Shown: positions 41,651 to 50,039, counted from the stretch's first letter. The stretch: DNA of 50,039 bases from an uncultured Acidimicrobiales bacterium (GCA_937925335.1 CALEWY010000051.1:1-50039), one strand, 5' to 3'. Translations and numbers: made by a program. The notes: generated by a model not told the origin, from the letters alone.

Positions 41651-42965
41651 TGAGCGCGAGCACAAACTTGACCTCGGGAACCTCGCCTGTCAGCACGATC
41701 TCTGAGTCAGCCACTGCTGACTTGAAGATGCCCTTCGCCATCAGCGAGGTCTCAGCCGATCGGCGTGCGGTGTAGATCTCGATCCGAGCTTCGTGCACGG
41801 CGTGCATGTCCGGCTCGGCGGCGAGCGCAAACTCGATCAGCTGGCAGGCCACCCGATGGTCGCCTCGCCCTGATGCCGCGGTGGCCGCATCGATCAGCGC
41901 CTGTGCTCCTCCTGCGAGCGTCGCGACTGCGGCGCCGATCGCCGAATCGGCCGGAGGCTTGAGGCGTGCCGGGTTGCCGTCGTACCAGCCGCCATACAAG
42001 CGCCAAAGGTTACGAATCACGAACTCGGGCTCGTCGTAGAGCGGACGGAGATATGGGAGGTCGAGGGCGGTCTGGGGAACCGACACCGAGTGCAAAATCT
42101 CGTCCAGAGTCGCACCGCTGTTCATCGCCTCGAGCACCTCGGCGATCAAGTGCTCGAGCGTCTCAGCCACGGTGATCAGGCAGGTCCGGATACGGGCGGC
42201 GCCGGCGATTGGGAGGCCGTGGGCGGGAACGAAGAGCTCGCAGTCCATCGATGCCATGGCTCGGAGTGATTCGGCCCACTCGACGGGGTAGCGCTGGACC
42301 TTCTGCGGGTTTCCACAATTGGGGAAACGCCAGATGAACTGATCGCCGGCGCTGATGAGCTTGTGTTCCGGAACCCACGTCCACGTGTGATCGTCCGTTT
42401 CGCCCATGCAGTGGTTGAACTCGAAATCGACGTCGCCAATTCGTTCGATCAGCGACGTTTCGTAGGTGACGTCCGGCCGGAGGGTCCCGGCAGGGATGAA
42501 CGGCTTCTCATTCGCTTGGCCCGCCTCGCGTGCGGCGCCGCCGAACTGGCGAGCGTTGATGGTCTTGTTGTAGCCACTCGTCGTTTCGTAGCGATCGAAT
42601 CGAGGGATCACTTTCTCGTGGCCCAGCACTCGGGGTGTTGGATGGCCATTCGTCTCGGCGTCTGCAGCGAACGAGCGTGAGCCGCCGACGTGGTCGAGGT
42701 GGCCGTGTGTGTAGACCATCGTGTGGACGGGCGCATCGCTCCACGAACGCATCGACTTCACAACAGCGTTGCCGGTCGTTGCGCTACTCGAGTCAAACGC
42801 GACCAGGCCACCGCCGGTGTCGATCAGCACCACGTGGCTGAACGACTCGACGATTGCGACACCGTCGGCGAGTTCGCTCAGCTCGTTGCTGAATCGATTC
42901 GGTTCGATGTCGGTGATGCCCTCGTCGATGATTCGGGCCGACAGGTCAAGCGGATGCTCACTCAT
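41643..42965 (-). CDS. MBL-fold alkylsulfatase-like hydrolase
   Basis: 440 residues from ATG 42965; the longer frame (42992) would start inside a large hairpin. Metallo-beta-lactamase domain with H87-G-H89-L-D91-H92 in 'MVYTHGHLDHVGG', an internal His in 'FNHCMGETDDHTWTW' (about 195-209) and 'LFVPAHGLPI'. The C-terminal part has 'DEPEFVIRNLWRLYGGWYDGNPARLKPP', the dimerisation region of SdsA1-type alkylsulfatases. Related family members cleave alkyl sulfate esters; the real substrate may be another ester. It follows the glutamine-synthetase-like gene across the 78-base hairpin. Confidence 0.87.
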   Translation of the reverse strand: MSEHPLDLSARIIDEGITDIEPNRFSNELSELADGVAIVESFSHVVLIDTGGGLVAFDSSSATTGNAVVKSMRSWSDAPVHTMVYTHGHLDHVGGSRSFAADAETNGHPTPRVLGHEKVIPRFDRYETTSGYNKTINARQFGGAAREAGQANEKPFIPAGTLRPDVTYETSLIERIGDVDFEFNHCMGETDDHTWTWVPEHKLISAGDQFIWRFPNCGNPQKVQRYPVEWAESLRAMASMDCELFVPAHGLPIAGAARIRTCLITVAETLEHLIAEVLEAMNSGATLDEILHSVSVPQTALDLPYLRPLYDEPEFVIRNLWRLYGGWYDGNPARLKPPADSAIGAAVATLAGGAQALIDAATAASGRGDHRVACQLIEFALAAEPDMHAVHEARIEIYTARRSAETSLMAKGIFKSAVADSEIVLTGEVPEVKFVLALNE

Positions 42966-42981
42966 GGTCAGAGCATCCCAC

Positions 42982-43059
42982 ACCAACCTCATGGGGTCAG
43001 GTCTCGATTTGCAGAGGCGTGAACCTCTGCAGATTGGGACCTGACCCCGCGAGGTTGGT
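42982..43059. terminator. Long hairpin after the glutamine-synthetase-like gene
   Basis: Three stem blocks, ACCAACCTC/GAGGTTGGT (42982-42990 with 43051-43059), GGGGTCAGGTC/GACCTGACCCC and GCAGAGG/CCTCTGC, close a short loop near 43018-43023. It starts right at the stop of the glutamine-synthetase-like gene and ends just before the MBL gene start. It may attenuate or separate downstream transcription, or be a mobile palindrome. Confidence 0.6.
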
Positions 43060-44405
43060 TAGTGGTAGGGCAGATAGTGGGCGAGTTCGAAGTCGCTCAG
43101 CTCGTCGCTGTCGAGCGTTGCCCCCGATGCGGCGAAACGTTCGCTTTCGTGGCGCTTATTGGCAACGAAGTTGGCGACGATTTCGTGACCGAGCGCATCA
43201 CAGAAAACGGCGTCGGCTTCGAGATGATCGAGCGCCTCATCCAGCGAGGTTGCACTGCGTGCGACGCCCTGACCACCGTCTTCGAAGCCGTCGGTGCTCA
43301 ACGCGGGCGGACATTCGAGGTCGTTGATGACCCCGAGCCGGGCAGCGGTGAGGACGGCAGCAACACCGAGATGGATGTTCATCGAGCCGTCGCCGAGGCG
43401 GCTCTCGATTCGCATCGACGAACCACCCTCCGTCGGGAGCCGGTTGGTGACATTGCGATGATCGACACCCCAGTTTGCCCAGCAGCCGGCGAGTGTGCCG
43501 GGCTGGAGACGGCGGTAGGCGTTGGCCGTTGGAGCAGACGGCGCCGTCAGCGCCTGGTGATGCTCGACGAGGCCAGCGAGGCACTGCCGTCCGAGCGCAG
43601 AGATGCCGTGCTCGTCACCGGCATCGGCAAACGCTGGGTTGCCGTCGCCGTCGACCAGGCTGAAGTTGGTGTGTAGGCCTGATCCAGAGAGAGCTGGAAA
43701 GGGTTTGCCGAGAAAGGTGAAGTCGAGGCCGCGCTTGATGGCGAGCTCTCGGACGAGCACCCGGAAGACAAAGGCGTCATCGGCTGCTTTGAGCGCATCG
43801 TCGTATTCGAGCGTGAATTCGAATTGTGATTCGTCGAACTCGACGTTGGCCGACTCGATGCTGAACCCACAGCGTTCGGCGGTGAACATCACATCGTCGA
43901 AGAAGCCGCTCGGATCGCCCGTTGGGCCCGTGCCGTAGACCATGGAGCGAGGGTTCTCGTAGCGCTTCCAGCCACCGGATCCGTCGGGTTCGAGGAGGTA
44001 ACCCTCGAGTTCGATACCAACCTTGACGGAGTAGCCGAGCTCACTCCACGCATCGAGCGATCGCTCGAGCGCGGTGCGGCTGGACACGGCGTAGGGCCCG
44101 CCCTCGATGCTGAGGTCAGCGACTGCAACACCGGTGGCGTCGTCTTCCCACGAGGGCCGAAGCGAATCGAGGTCGATCGACCCGTGCACATCCTTCAGGC
44201 CGTCCATGAGATAACCGCCGGGTGCCGGGATGAGGTCTCGGTCATACGCCATCGCAAACGTGGTGACGCAGAACGCCGAGCCTTTGTGGGCAAGGCAGCC
44301 GGGCACGTATTTGCCCCGAGCGAGGCCGAGATGGTCGGGCCATAGCATCCGAATTCGGGAAAAGTCCTCGAAGTTGGAAGAAGAAGCACGGGACGAAGAG
44401 GTCAC
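43059..44405 (-). CDS. Glutamine synthetase family protein (non-GlnA)
   Basis: 448 residues from GTG 44405, which overlaps the upstream stop as GTGA. The C-terminal catalytic fold has 'GIELEGYLLEPDG' (about 133-145), 'SANVEFDESQFEFTLEYDDALKAAD' (about 186-210, the metal-binding EFxxGQ-like block), 'GSGLHTNFSLVDGDGN' and 'TEGGSSMRIESRLGDGSMNIHLGVAAVLTAA'. It lacks the strict adenylylation-site/GlnA hallmarks, fitting GlnA-like or gamma-glutamyl-amine ligases such as PuuA. Such enzymes join glutamate to an amine with ATP. Fourth gene of the coupled pyridine-type operon; substrate unknown. Confidence 0.85.
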   Translation of the reverse strand: MTSSSRASSSNFEDFSRIRMLWPDHLGLARGKYVPGCLAHKGSAFCVTTFAMAYDRDLIPAPGGYLMDGLKDVHGSIDLDSLRPSWEDDATGVAVADLSIEGGPYAVSSRTALERSLDAWSELGYSVKVGIELEGYLLEPDGSGGWKRYENPRSMVYGTGPTGDPSGFFDDVMFTAERCGFSIESANVEFDESQFEFTLEYDDALKAADDAFVFRVLVRELAIKRGLDFTFLGKPFPALSGSGLHTNFSLVDGDGNPAFADAGDEHGISALGRQCLAGLVEHHQALTAPSAPTANAYRRLQPGTLAGCWANWGVDHRNVTNRLPTEGGSSMRIESRLGDGSMNIHLGVAAVLTAARLGVINDLECPPALSTDGFEDGGQGVARSATSLDEALDHLEADAVFCDALGHEIVANFVANKRHESERFAASGATLDSDELSDFELAHYLPYH

Positions 44406-45448
44406 GATAGGTCCGATCGGAGCACGCCAGAATCGACGACAATATCCCCGTCGAGGGCCACGGTGCAGTGACGCATCGGCAGGTCGAAATGGCCACGGCA
44501 AAAGCGCCCGGCGACCTCGTTCGCGCCGGTCGAGAACACGACGTTGCCCGCGAAGGCCCGAAGCTCGGTGCCGTTGATCTGCGCCTTGTCCCACATGGCG
44601 AGCGACTCCCATCGAGCAGCCGGGTTCATTCCCCACCCAATGTGGCTGATCGCATAGGCCTCGGGTTCGTCGAACGCTGCGATGTAGGACGACATGAGGT
44701 CAGCATCGAGCCCTGCACCGGAGATGTCGACGACGTAGTCGTTCTCGACTCGAAGCGTGATCGGGTCGCGGATGTACTCGTTGAACGTGAGGTTGATGTC
44801 GCCGGGAGCGAGCACGACCGTGCCATTCACGGTGTTGGCCGCAGGGAAGGCGAGAACGAGGCCGCCCGGCCAGTGGGCGATCGATCCGGGCTCGGAGCAC
44901 CAACCGTAGGAGCCGGCCTTGAACGCTCCATCGAGCTGGATGGTGAGATCCGTTCCGGCCTCGGAGGTGATGGTCATGGTTGACGCCGCCTCGAGCAGCG
45001 AGATGCCGTGCTCGACACGATCTTTGAGTGCCGGATCATGAGGCCAACGCTCCGCGTTCTCCGGATGTTCAGCGGAGATCATCAAGACCCGGGCTCCGCC
45101 GTCCAAGATCTGCCCGAGCTCTGGTGCGTGCAGCAAACCCTCGACCGTGCAGTCGACGACGAAGTCAGCCGTGGCACACGCGGCGATCGCGGAACGATTG
45201 CCAGCGAGCGCCTGAGAAGCACCGGTCGAGCGGATCGGCAGCGGGCCGGGGTTTGCTGGCGTCGGCATCTTCACGTCGACGACTGCAGCTCCGAGGCTCT
45301 CGAGAGCGAGTCTCGCGGAGTTGACGATGACGAGCTTGCTGTCCGCTTCGGAGAGCAGAACGGCCGTCTCATCCGCCTTCAGCGCACATGCCCGAAACTG
45401 CTCGGCGTAGCGTTCAACCCAACGCCATTGCGCGTCGTCAGCACTCAT
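44402..45448 (-). CDS. NicX-like 2,5-dihydroxypyridine dioxygenase family protein
   Basis: 348 residues, length of NicX (2,5-dihydroxypyridine 5,6-dioxygenase, M29-peptidase-like fold). Blocks that fit it include 'ATADFVVDCTVEGLLHAPELGQIL', 'HWPGGLVLAFPAANTVNGTVVLAPGDI' (about 192-218), 'YAISHIGWGMNPAARW' (265-280) and 'RGHFDLPMRHC' (318-328). The candidate Fe(II) ligands H269, H320 and D322 keep the spacing of the family (H265, H318, D320 in the Pseudomonas enzyme, from memory). NicX opens the pyridine ring to N-formylmaleamate. A different aromatic or amide substrate is possible. Joined to its neighbours by 4-base overlaps at both ends. Confidence 0.75.
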   Translation of the reverse strand: MSADDAQWRWVERYAEQFRACALKADETAVLLSEADSKLVIVNSARLALESLGAAVVDVKMPTPANPGPLPIRSTGASQALAGNRSAIAACATADFVVDCTVEGLLHAPELGQILDGGARVLMISAEHPENAERWPHDPALKDRVEHGISLLEAASTMTITSEAGTDLTIQLDGAFKAGSYGWCSEPGSIAHWPGGLVLAFPAANTVNGTVVLAPGDINLTFNEYIRDPITLRVENDYVVDISGAGLDADLMSSYIAAFDEPEAYAISHIGWGMNPAARWESLAMWDKAQINGTELRAFAGNVVFSTGANEVAGRFCRGHFDLPMRHCTVALDGDIVVDSGVLRSDLS

Positions 45449-46617
45449 CCTTCACCTTCCATCGGATCGAAGATTCCGTACCGTCCGAGGCGTTCGAGGC
45501 AAACCTCGACACTCCACGGCAACATCGTGGCGCCACACCGGGCATCTCGATAGGCCTGCTCGATGTAACTCGGTCGAAGCATGGAGCGGCCACCACAAAT
45601 GCGTACGGCGGTTGACGCCATCTCGGGAGCACCCTCCATGGTTGTGTAGAGCGACGCCCATCCACGTTTGACCTGCTCTGGAGTGGGGTCGACGCAGACA
45701 TCTTCGAGTGCTCGGTAACACAGCGACTGGGCCTGTTCGTAGCGGATGTTCATCTGCGCCCAGCCCTGCTGCTTGATGGCGTGATCCCGACGGCCACCAG
45801 AGCGCAAATAGTTCTCGGTGTAATCCAAGATGCCGCGCATCATGCCGAGGTAGGAGAACGACAGCGTCATGTAGAACGCGGGGAAGCGGTCGGCCGCTGA
45901 GTTGAACACACCCGGCGGCAGCCACTCGTTTTCGGCTGGGACAAACACGTCCTCCATGACGAGATTGCGGGAGTCGGTGCCTCGCATGCCGAGCGGATCC
46001 CAATCGCCAACGATCGAAACACCGTCACCCTCGTGTGGCACACCGAGCAGGCGAAGGCGGTCGTCGCCCTCCACCTGGCAAAGAACGTTGTGGAAGTCGC
46101 AGGCGCCAGCGAGCGAAGCGAAGATCTTCTTGCCGGTCACGAGGTAGCCGCCGTCGACCGGTTTCGCCCTGGTGGCAAATCCAGCCGTCGCTCCAGCCTG
46201 AAGACCTTCGCTGAATGGCTGGCTGTGTATGTGATGGTCATCGACGACTCCCTTCCACAGCAGCTCTCGGCGGGTCGCGAGCAGAGCCTGATCCTCGGCG
46301 TTCAAACCAAGACGGTCGCCGATCTCGCCGACGAGCAGCGTGGTCGCAACGTGCATGTTGAACGTGAGGCCAGTCGTCGCGCAATGGCGACCGAGTTCTT
46401 CGGAGGTCAGCGCGTACGCGACGAAGTCGCCACCCATACCGCCGTGGCTCTCAGGTATCGCGATCGCAAGCAGCCCGGCACGTTTGAGGTCTTCCCAGTT
46501 TTCGTGGGGAAAGACGGCCTCACGGTCGACATCTTCGGCCCGCTTGGCAAACATTGGTCCGAGCTCGGCCATCGTTTCGACGATGCGCATGCGTTCGGGC
46601 GTTCGAATAGAGCTCAT
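45445..46617 (-). CDS. Acyl-CoA dehydrogenase-like flavoprotein
   Basis: 390 residues, full acyl-CoA dehydrogenase fold: 'LGLLAIAIPESHGGMGGDFVAYALTSEELGRH' style block near 50-80, 'DGGYLVTGKKIFASLAG' (about 155-171), 'DPLGMRGTDSRNLVMEDVFVPAENE' (about 205-229). The C-terminus reads 'CGGRSMLRPSYIEQAYRDARCGATMLPWSVEVCLERLG', without the EGT/GGT-x-E-I block of true acyl-CoA dehydrogenases. This type also includes flavin-dependent monooxygenases, so oxidation or hydroxylation of an aromatic or amine is possible. Start and stop both overlap neighbours as ATGA. Confidence 0.85.
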   Translation of the reverse strand: MSSIRTPERMRIVETMAELGPMFAKRAEDVDREAVFPHENWEDLKRAGLLAIAIPESHGGMGGDFVAYALTSEELGRHCATTGLTFNMHVATTLLVGEIGDRLGLNAEDQALLATRRELLWKGVVDDHHIHSQPFSEGLQAGATAGFATRAKPVDGGYLVTGKKIFASLAGACDFHNVLCQVEGDDRLRLLGVPHEGDGVSIVGDWDPLGMRGTDSRNLVMEDVFVPAENEWLPPGVFNSAADRFPAFYMTLSFSYLGMMRGILDYTENYLRSGGRRDHAIKQQGWAQMNIRYEQAQSLCYRALEDVCVDPTPEQVKRGWASLYTTMEGAPEMASTAVRICGGRSMLRPSYIEQAYRDARCGATMLPWSVEVCLERLGRYGIFDPMEGEG

Positions 46618-47432
46618 GGTGAGGGCTCCTTTGATGGGTCGAGAAAGTCGGCGACCAGTCGATTGAACTCGTCGGGTGCCTCAGAGGGTGTCAGATGGCC
46701 AACGCCCTGGATGACATGGAGGTGGGCGTTTGGGATTCCGTCGGCGAGGAGCTGTGAGTAGGCGAGCGGTGTTTCCTCGTCGAGTTCGCCAACGATCACC
46801 CGGGTCGGCTGGGTGATCGACGGCAGATCGGCTCGAACGTCGTTGTGGGGTAAGCACTCGATCGCAGCTCGAAACCCAACGACTGGAATGTCGGCGAATG
46901 CGGCGATCGTCTCGTCACGGATGATGCCAGTGAGCGGGGACGCCGTGATCGAATCGATGATGGCCTCAGCGGCATCGGCAGGTGTTGCCCCGGCGTCGAG
47001 TGGAGCGAGACGGGATCGAGTCCATTCCTCTTGCGACGTGCCGTCGATGCCGAATGCTGGGCTCGAGTCGGCAAGGACGAGTCGGTTCACACGTTCAGGA
47101 TGGCGAAGTGTGGTGTGCAGGGCGTGCATCCCTCCGAACGAGAGACCCACGAGATCGGCCTTGTCGATCTCGATGCGGTCGAGCCATGCAACGAGGCGAT
47201 CGGCGATTGCCCCGTAAGTCAGCGGCGTGACGAGGTCAGAATCGCCATAGCCGGGCATGTCCCAAGCGACGCAACGAAACCGACCGGACAGGCCGCGAAG
47301 TTGCGGCCCCCATGCCGAGCGAGTGCCGCCGAGCCCATGGAGGAACACGATCGGCTGCCCGTCACCTGCCTCGCGCCACGCAATCGGCCCGCCGACGTGA
47401 TCGATGTGGCCGGACGAAGTCGTCAGTGCCAT
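46614..47432 (-). CDS. Alpha/beta hydrolase
   Basis: 272 residues. Standard fold: oxyanion loop 'IVFLHGLGGTRSAWGPQL' (about 28-45), nucleophile Ser in 'LVGLSFGGMHALH' (about 93-105), acid Asp in 'VIVGELDEETP' and His in 'GVGHLTPSEAP' near the C-terminus. It resembles carbon-carbon or enol-lactone hydrolases of aromatic breakdown. In nicotinate breakdown an alpha/beta hydrolase (NicD) removes the formyl group from the NicX product, so this is the natural candidate for that step (inference). It overlaps the beta-propeller stop by 10 bases and the flavoprotein start by 4. Confidence 0.88.
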   Translation of the reverse strand: MALTTSSGHIDHVGGPIAWREAGDGQPIVFLHGLGGTRSAWGPQLRGLSGRFRCVAWDMPGYGDSDLVTPLTYGAIADRLVAWLDRIEIDKADLVGLSFGGMHALHTTLRHPERVNRLVLADSSPAFGIDGTSQEEWTRSRLAPLDAGATPADAAEAIIDSITASPLTGIIRDETIAAFADIPVVGFRAAIECLPHNDVRADLPSITQPTRVIVGELDEETPLAYSQLLADGIPNAHLHVIQGVGHLTPSEAPDEFNRLVADFLDPSKEPSP

Positions 47433-48772
47433 ACGACGTGAGCCACGGTCAGAGTCGAACAGTAGAAGACGCCACCATCTCCGTCAGCGGTGAGGAACAT
47501 GCCGTTGCCGATGCGAGACCCAGTCGAAACTCGGTCGAGCAATGTTCCGTTCGTGACGTCGACCACCACGAGATCGTCGGAACCTTCTTCGGTGAAGTCA
47601 TTGATGACGAGTTCGCCTGACTCGGGAAAGACCACCGGCTGCATCGATGGCCGAACGTCGAGCTGCCACACGACGTCGAGGTCATCGCCGCTGCAATCGA
47701 TGCCGGCGAGCCCGCCGTTCACCGAATCCCACGCAATCGCAATCCCGGCCTCTGGCACGACGACCGGGGGAGCGATGATGCCGCCGCCCGGGGTGCCGAA
47801 TGGTTCGATTGCCTGCACGTTTGACGCATCATTGAGTGCAACCCGAAGCAAGCGTTGGGCGCCCTGCCATGGCGCATCGCGCCGCCACGAGAGTTGGCGC
47901 CCCGGCGGCTCGAGAAAGCGGCCGTTGGGTTCAACCGCATGGATGGCACGAATCGACGGCAGGTCGCCGCAATCCATCAGCCAGCATGCGCCATCGGCGA
48001 TGCACGCATCCCACGCGAGCCCGTGGTCGGCGTGTGCGTCGCGGTAGCGAGGTTGCCAGTCGTCGATCGAGAGCGAGCCGTCGGTGTTCGCGATGAGCCG
48101 CCAAACGTGCTCGATGCCTGGCACGTAGACGTGCTCGCTCTCGCTCCCGTTGGCCGCCAAAGCGACGTCGGCCGCAATTCGCCCCATCGACCCCTCGGGA
48201 AGAATGAGCGGCTCCCCGATCACATCGAGCGAGTCGGGATCGAGACGGGTGATTGTCGTGCCGCCTGCGCCTTCAAGGCGAAGGTCCTTGGTGATCAGCG
48301 TGCCGTCGGCGAGTGCGAGCAGGCCGTTGTGGCTGCGATCGGCCGGAAGCTGCTTCTCGACTTGGATCGAAAGATCGTCGGGGTCAAGACGATGAAGATA
48401 CGAGCCATTGACGGAGAGGATGGAACCGTTTGCGTGAGCGAGGATCGCTCCGCACCAAACGTGGTCGCCACACGGCAGTCTGGGGGAGGCTGCGATCGGC
48501 TCGAGTGTCGTTGGGTCGATCCGTTCGACCCAGCCATAGGGAGGTGGTCCGCTGAAGGCAGCCATCGTCCCGCCGAGATACCACTGGCCAGGATCTCGGC
48601 GAACGACCATGACGGTCCAGGTGTCGGTTCGGCGTGTGGTGACCTTGGCAGTTTTGTCCGCCGCATCGAGCCGGCCAACCGAAGCCTTCTGTCGCCGGTT
48701 GCCGCCGCATTCGACCGGCCACGGCGACGGCCAGTAGCCAGGATGTGTTTCGCTGCGATCGACCCCCGTCAC
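47423..48772 (-). CDS. Beta-propeller-like protein, unknown function
   Basis: 449 residues. Repeated WD/YVTN-like strands: 'TTITRLDPDSLDVIGEPLILPEGSMGRIAADVALAANG', 'RLLRVALNDASNVQAIEPFG', 'GIDCSGDDLDVVWQLDVRPSMQPVVFPESGELVINDF', 'DLVVVDVTNGTLLDRVSTGSRIGN'. The first ~55 residues are Arg/Trp-rich and may not be translated; ATG further down (MVVRRDPGQWY) is possible. No signal peptide. Probably a cytosolic propeller that binds or hydrolyses a ligand. First gene of the minus-strand operon and divergent from the M14 gene (50-bp gap). Confidence 0.65.
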   Translation of the reverse strand: MTGVDRSETHPGYWPSPWPVECGGNRRQKASVGRLDAADKTAKVTTRRTDTWTVMVVRRDPGQWYLGGTMAAFSGPPPYGWVERIDPTTLEPIAASPRLPCGDHVWCGAILAHANGSILSVNGSYLHRLDPDDLSIQVEKQLPADRSHNGLLALADGTLITKDLRLEGAGGTTITRLDPDSLDVIGEPLILPEGSMGRIAADVALAANGSESEHVYVPGIEHVWRLIANTDGSLSIDDWQPRYRDAHADHGLAWDACIADGACWLMDCGDLPSIRAIHAVEPNGRFLEPPGRQLSWRRDAPWQGAQRLLRVALNDASNVQAIEPFGTPGGGIIAPPVVVPEAGIAIAWDSVNGGLAGIDCSGDDLDVVWQLDVRPSMQPVVFPESGELVINDFTEEGSDDLVVVDVTNGTLLDRVSTGSRIGNGMFLTADGDGGVFYCSTLTVAHVVWH

Positions 48773-48822
48773 AAGCGATGACGGTAGGCCTGAGAGCGGT
48801 CGTGGGCCAATACCGTCGATGC

Positions 48823-50039
48823 ATGACCGAACCGCTCGATCGATTCGCCCGTTTCGACGAACTGACGTCGTGGCTGCAACAGCTGGCGGCTGACCATCCC
48901 GACCTCGTTCAACTCGAGTCGTACGGCACCAGCCACGAGGGCCGTGATCTCTGGCTTGTGACCGTCACGGACTCGTCGACTGGCTCCCATGACACGAAGC
49001 CGGCCCACTGGGTCGACGCGAGCATTCATGCTGTTGAGCTGACGGCGACGGTCGCTGCGTGTTCGCTGCTCCGCCGGCTCGTGGAAGGGTTCGATTCCGA
49101 CGACCTCGTTACCGCCGCGCTGAAGGCTCGGACGTTCTACGTCGTGCCTCGCGTGAACCCCGATGGAGCCGAAGCCGTTTTGGCTGATGAACCGCGGTGG
49201 CCTCGATCGTCGATGCGTGAGTGGCCATGGACCGACGGCCACCGCTGGCCTGGCCTCGATCGTCACGACATCGACGGCGACGGGCGCATTCTGCAGATGA
49301 GGATCGCTGATGAAACCGGTGGATGGGTCGCTCACCCGGACGATCCGCGGTTGATGGTTCCGCTTGCGGCCGATGGGCGCGCTCCGGCCGGTCCTCGCTA
49401 CCGGTTGCTCACCGAAGGCACGATTCACGACTACGACGGCTTCACCGTCCCAACTCCGCGACCGGCTCAAGGGCTCGATCTCAATCGCAACTTTCCTGCA
49501 GGCTGGGGCACTGAGGTGGCCGGCGCCGGTGATCACCCACTCAGCGAGCCGGAGACCGATGCGCTCGTTCGGGCGATCGTGGCCCGGCCAAACATCTGTG
49601 GAGCGAACGCTTTCCATACGAGCGGCGGCGTGCTGTTGCGGCCATCGTCGACCCAGTCAGACGCCAAGCTGCCGCCTCTCGACGTGTGGACGTGGAATCA
49701 GTTGGCCGACGTTGGCACCGAGCTGACGGGCTATCCGGCACATTCGGTGTTCGAAGACTTCACATGGGATCAGTCCGAGACGATGAGCGGTGCCGCTGAT
49801 GATTGGGCGTATGAACACCTCGGAGTGTTTGCCTGGACCACCGAGTTTTGGGACATCGTCCATGCCGCAACCGGTGAGAAGCAATCGACGCATTTCTGGT
49901 ACACGGGGCCGACCGATGCCGAAGCGCTCGCCGTCCTTCGGTGGTGTGATGAGCATCACCCGGATGGCTACGTCGATTGGTTCGCATTCGATCATCCTCA
50001 GCTCGGTCCGATCGAACTCGGCGGTTGGGACGACCTGAC
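48823..50039 (+). CDS. M14-family zinc carboxypeptidase (cut by window edge)
   Basis: Open from ATG 48823 to the window edge, at least 405 residues; no stop was reached, so the C-terminus lies outside. All catalytic residues of M14 are visible: H69-x2-E72 ('ASIHAVELT'), the Arg/Asn region 'PRVNPDGAE' (109-117), N221-R222 in 'LDLNRNFP', the third zinc ligand H265 in 'NAFHTSGG' and the general base E341 in 'WTTEFWD'. No signal peptide is seen, so it is probably cytoplasmic. Related proteins remove C-terminal amino acids or cleave gamma-glutamyl/murein peptides; the substrate is unknown. It is divergent from the beta-propeller gene. Confidence 0.88.
   Translation, partial: MTEPLDRFARFDELTSWLQQLAADHPDLVQLESYGTSHEGRDLWLVTVTDSSTGSHDTKPAHWVDASIHAVELTATVAACSLLRRLVEGFDSDDLVTAALKARTFYVVPRVNPDGAEAVLADEPRWPRSSMREWPWTDGHRWPGLDRHDIDGDGRILQMRIADETGGWVAHPDDPRLMVPLAADGRAPAGPRYRLLTEGTIHDYDGFTVPTPRPAQGLDLNRNFPAGWGTEVAGAGDHPLSEPETDALVRAIVARPNICGANAFHTSGGVLLRPSSTQSDAKLPPLDVWTWNQLADVGTELTGYPAHSVFEDFTWDQSETMSGAADDWAYEHLGVFAWTTEFWDIVHAATGEKQSTHFWYTGPTDAEALAVLRWCDEHHPDGYVDWFAFDHPQLGPIELGGWDDL

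Noticed and set aside
48769-49617. 282-codon open frame on the minus strand at the right end
   Set aside because: The plus strand here encodes an M14 carboxypeptidase with every catalytic residue.

Overview
The window is GC-rich and gene-dense. Its gene content points to a high-GC actinobacterium, most likely an Acidimicrobiia relative (Ilumatobacter-like). The clues are three luciferase-like F420-type oxidoreductases, a PPOX/F420-type flavoprotein, a DUF2510-like protein, many TetR/acyl-CoA genes, and a sortase-type IAFTG surface protein. This placement is inferred from gene families; no rRNA, tRNA, CRISPR array, insertion sequence or phage gene was seen.

Layout. 1-1348 (-): start of a cytochrome P450 and an F420-type oxidoreductase. 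1349-1748: non-coding, with a palindromic repeat. 1749-4765 (+): PPOX protein, sulfatase, VOC protein. 4737-10863: a LysR regulator divergent from a soxB-D-A-G operon for a heterotetrameric sarcosine oxidase-type enzyme, with a three-half-site operator between them. 11041-14790: a uracil-DNA glycosylase, small membrane proteins, a methyltransferase and a DUF808 protein. 14876-16604: an F420-type oxidoreductase divergent from a TetR gene, with two matched palindromes between. 16787-18002: thioesterase and RidA. 18172-22118: a signalling module made of a soluble histidine kinase, a LuxR-type response regulator, a Rab-like small GTPase, a tail-anchored protein and a coiled-coil protein sharing its N-terminal motif.

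22218-28260: a five-gene minus-strand operon (M23 lipoprotein, esterase lipoprotein, haloalkane dehalogenase, C45 hydrolase, acyl-CoA dehydrogenase) divergent from a TetR gene, with a near-perfect double operator. 28324-29352: a third F420-type oxidoreductase. 29429-39982 (-): one gene of about 3517 codons for a secreted, probably sortase-anchored protein with twelve ~134-residue repeats, each holding an EF-hand-like calcium loop. 40123-40920: a crotonase-fold enzyme.

40976-48772 (-): a tightly coupled set of beta-propeller protein, alpha/beta hydrolase, acyl-CoA-dehydrogenase-like flavoprotein, NicX-like (2,5-dihydroxypyridine dioxygenase) enzyme and glutamine-synthetase-like enzyme. After a long hairpin come an MBL alkylsulfatase-like enzyme and an isochorismatase-type amidohydrolase. 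This resembles the lower part of pyridine/nicotinate breakdown and may be a catabolic route for an N-heterocycle. 48823-end (+): an M14 carboxypeptidase cut by the window edge.

The two most interesting regions are the GTPase two-component module and the NicX-like operon. Overlapping ATGA/GTGA/TTGA stop-start junctions are common and were used to choose several start codons.
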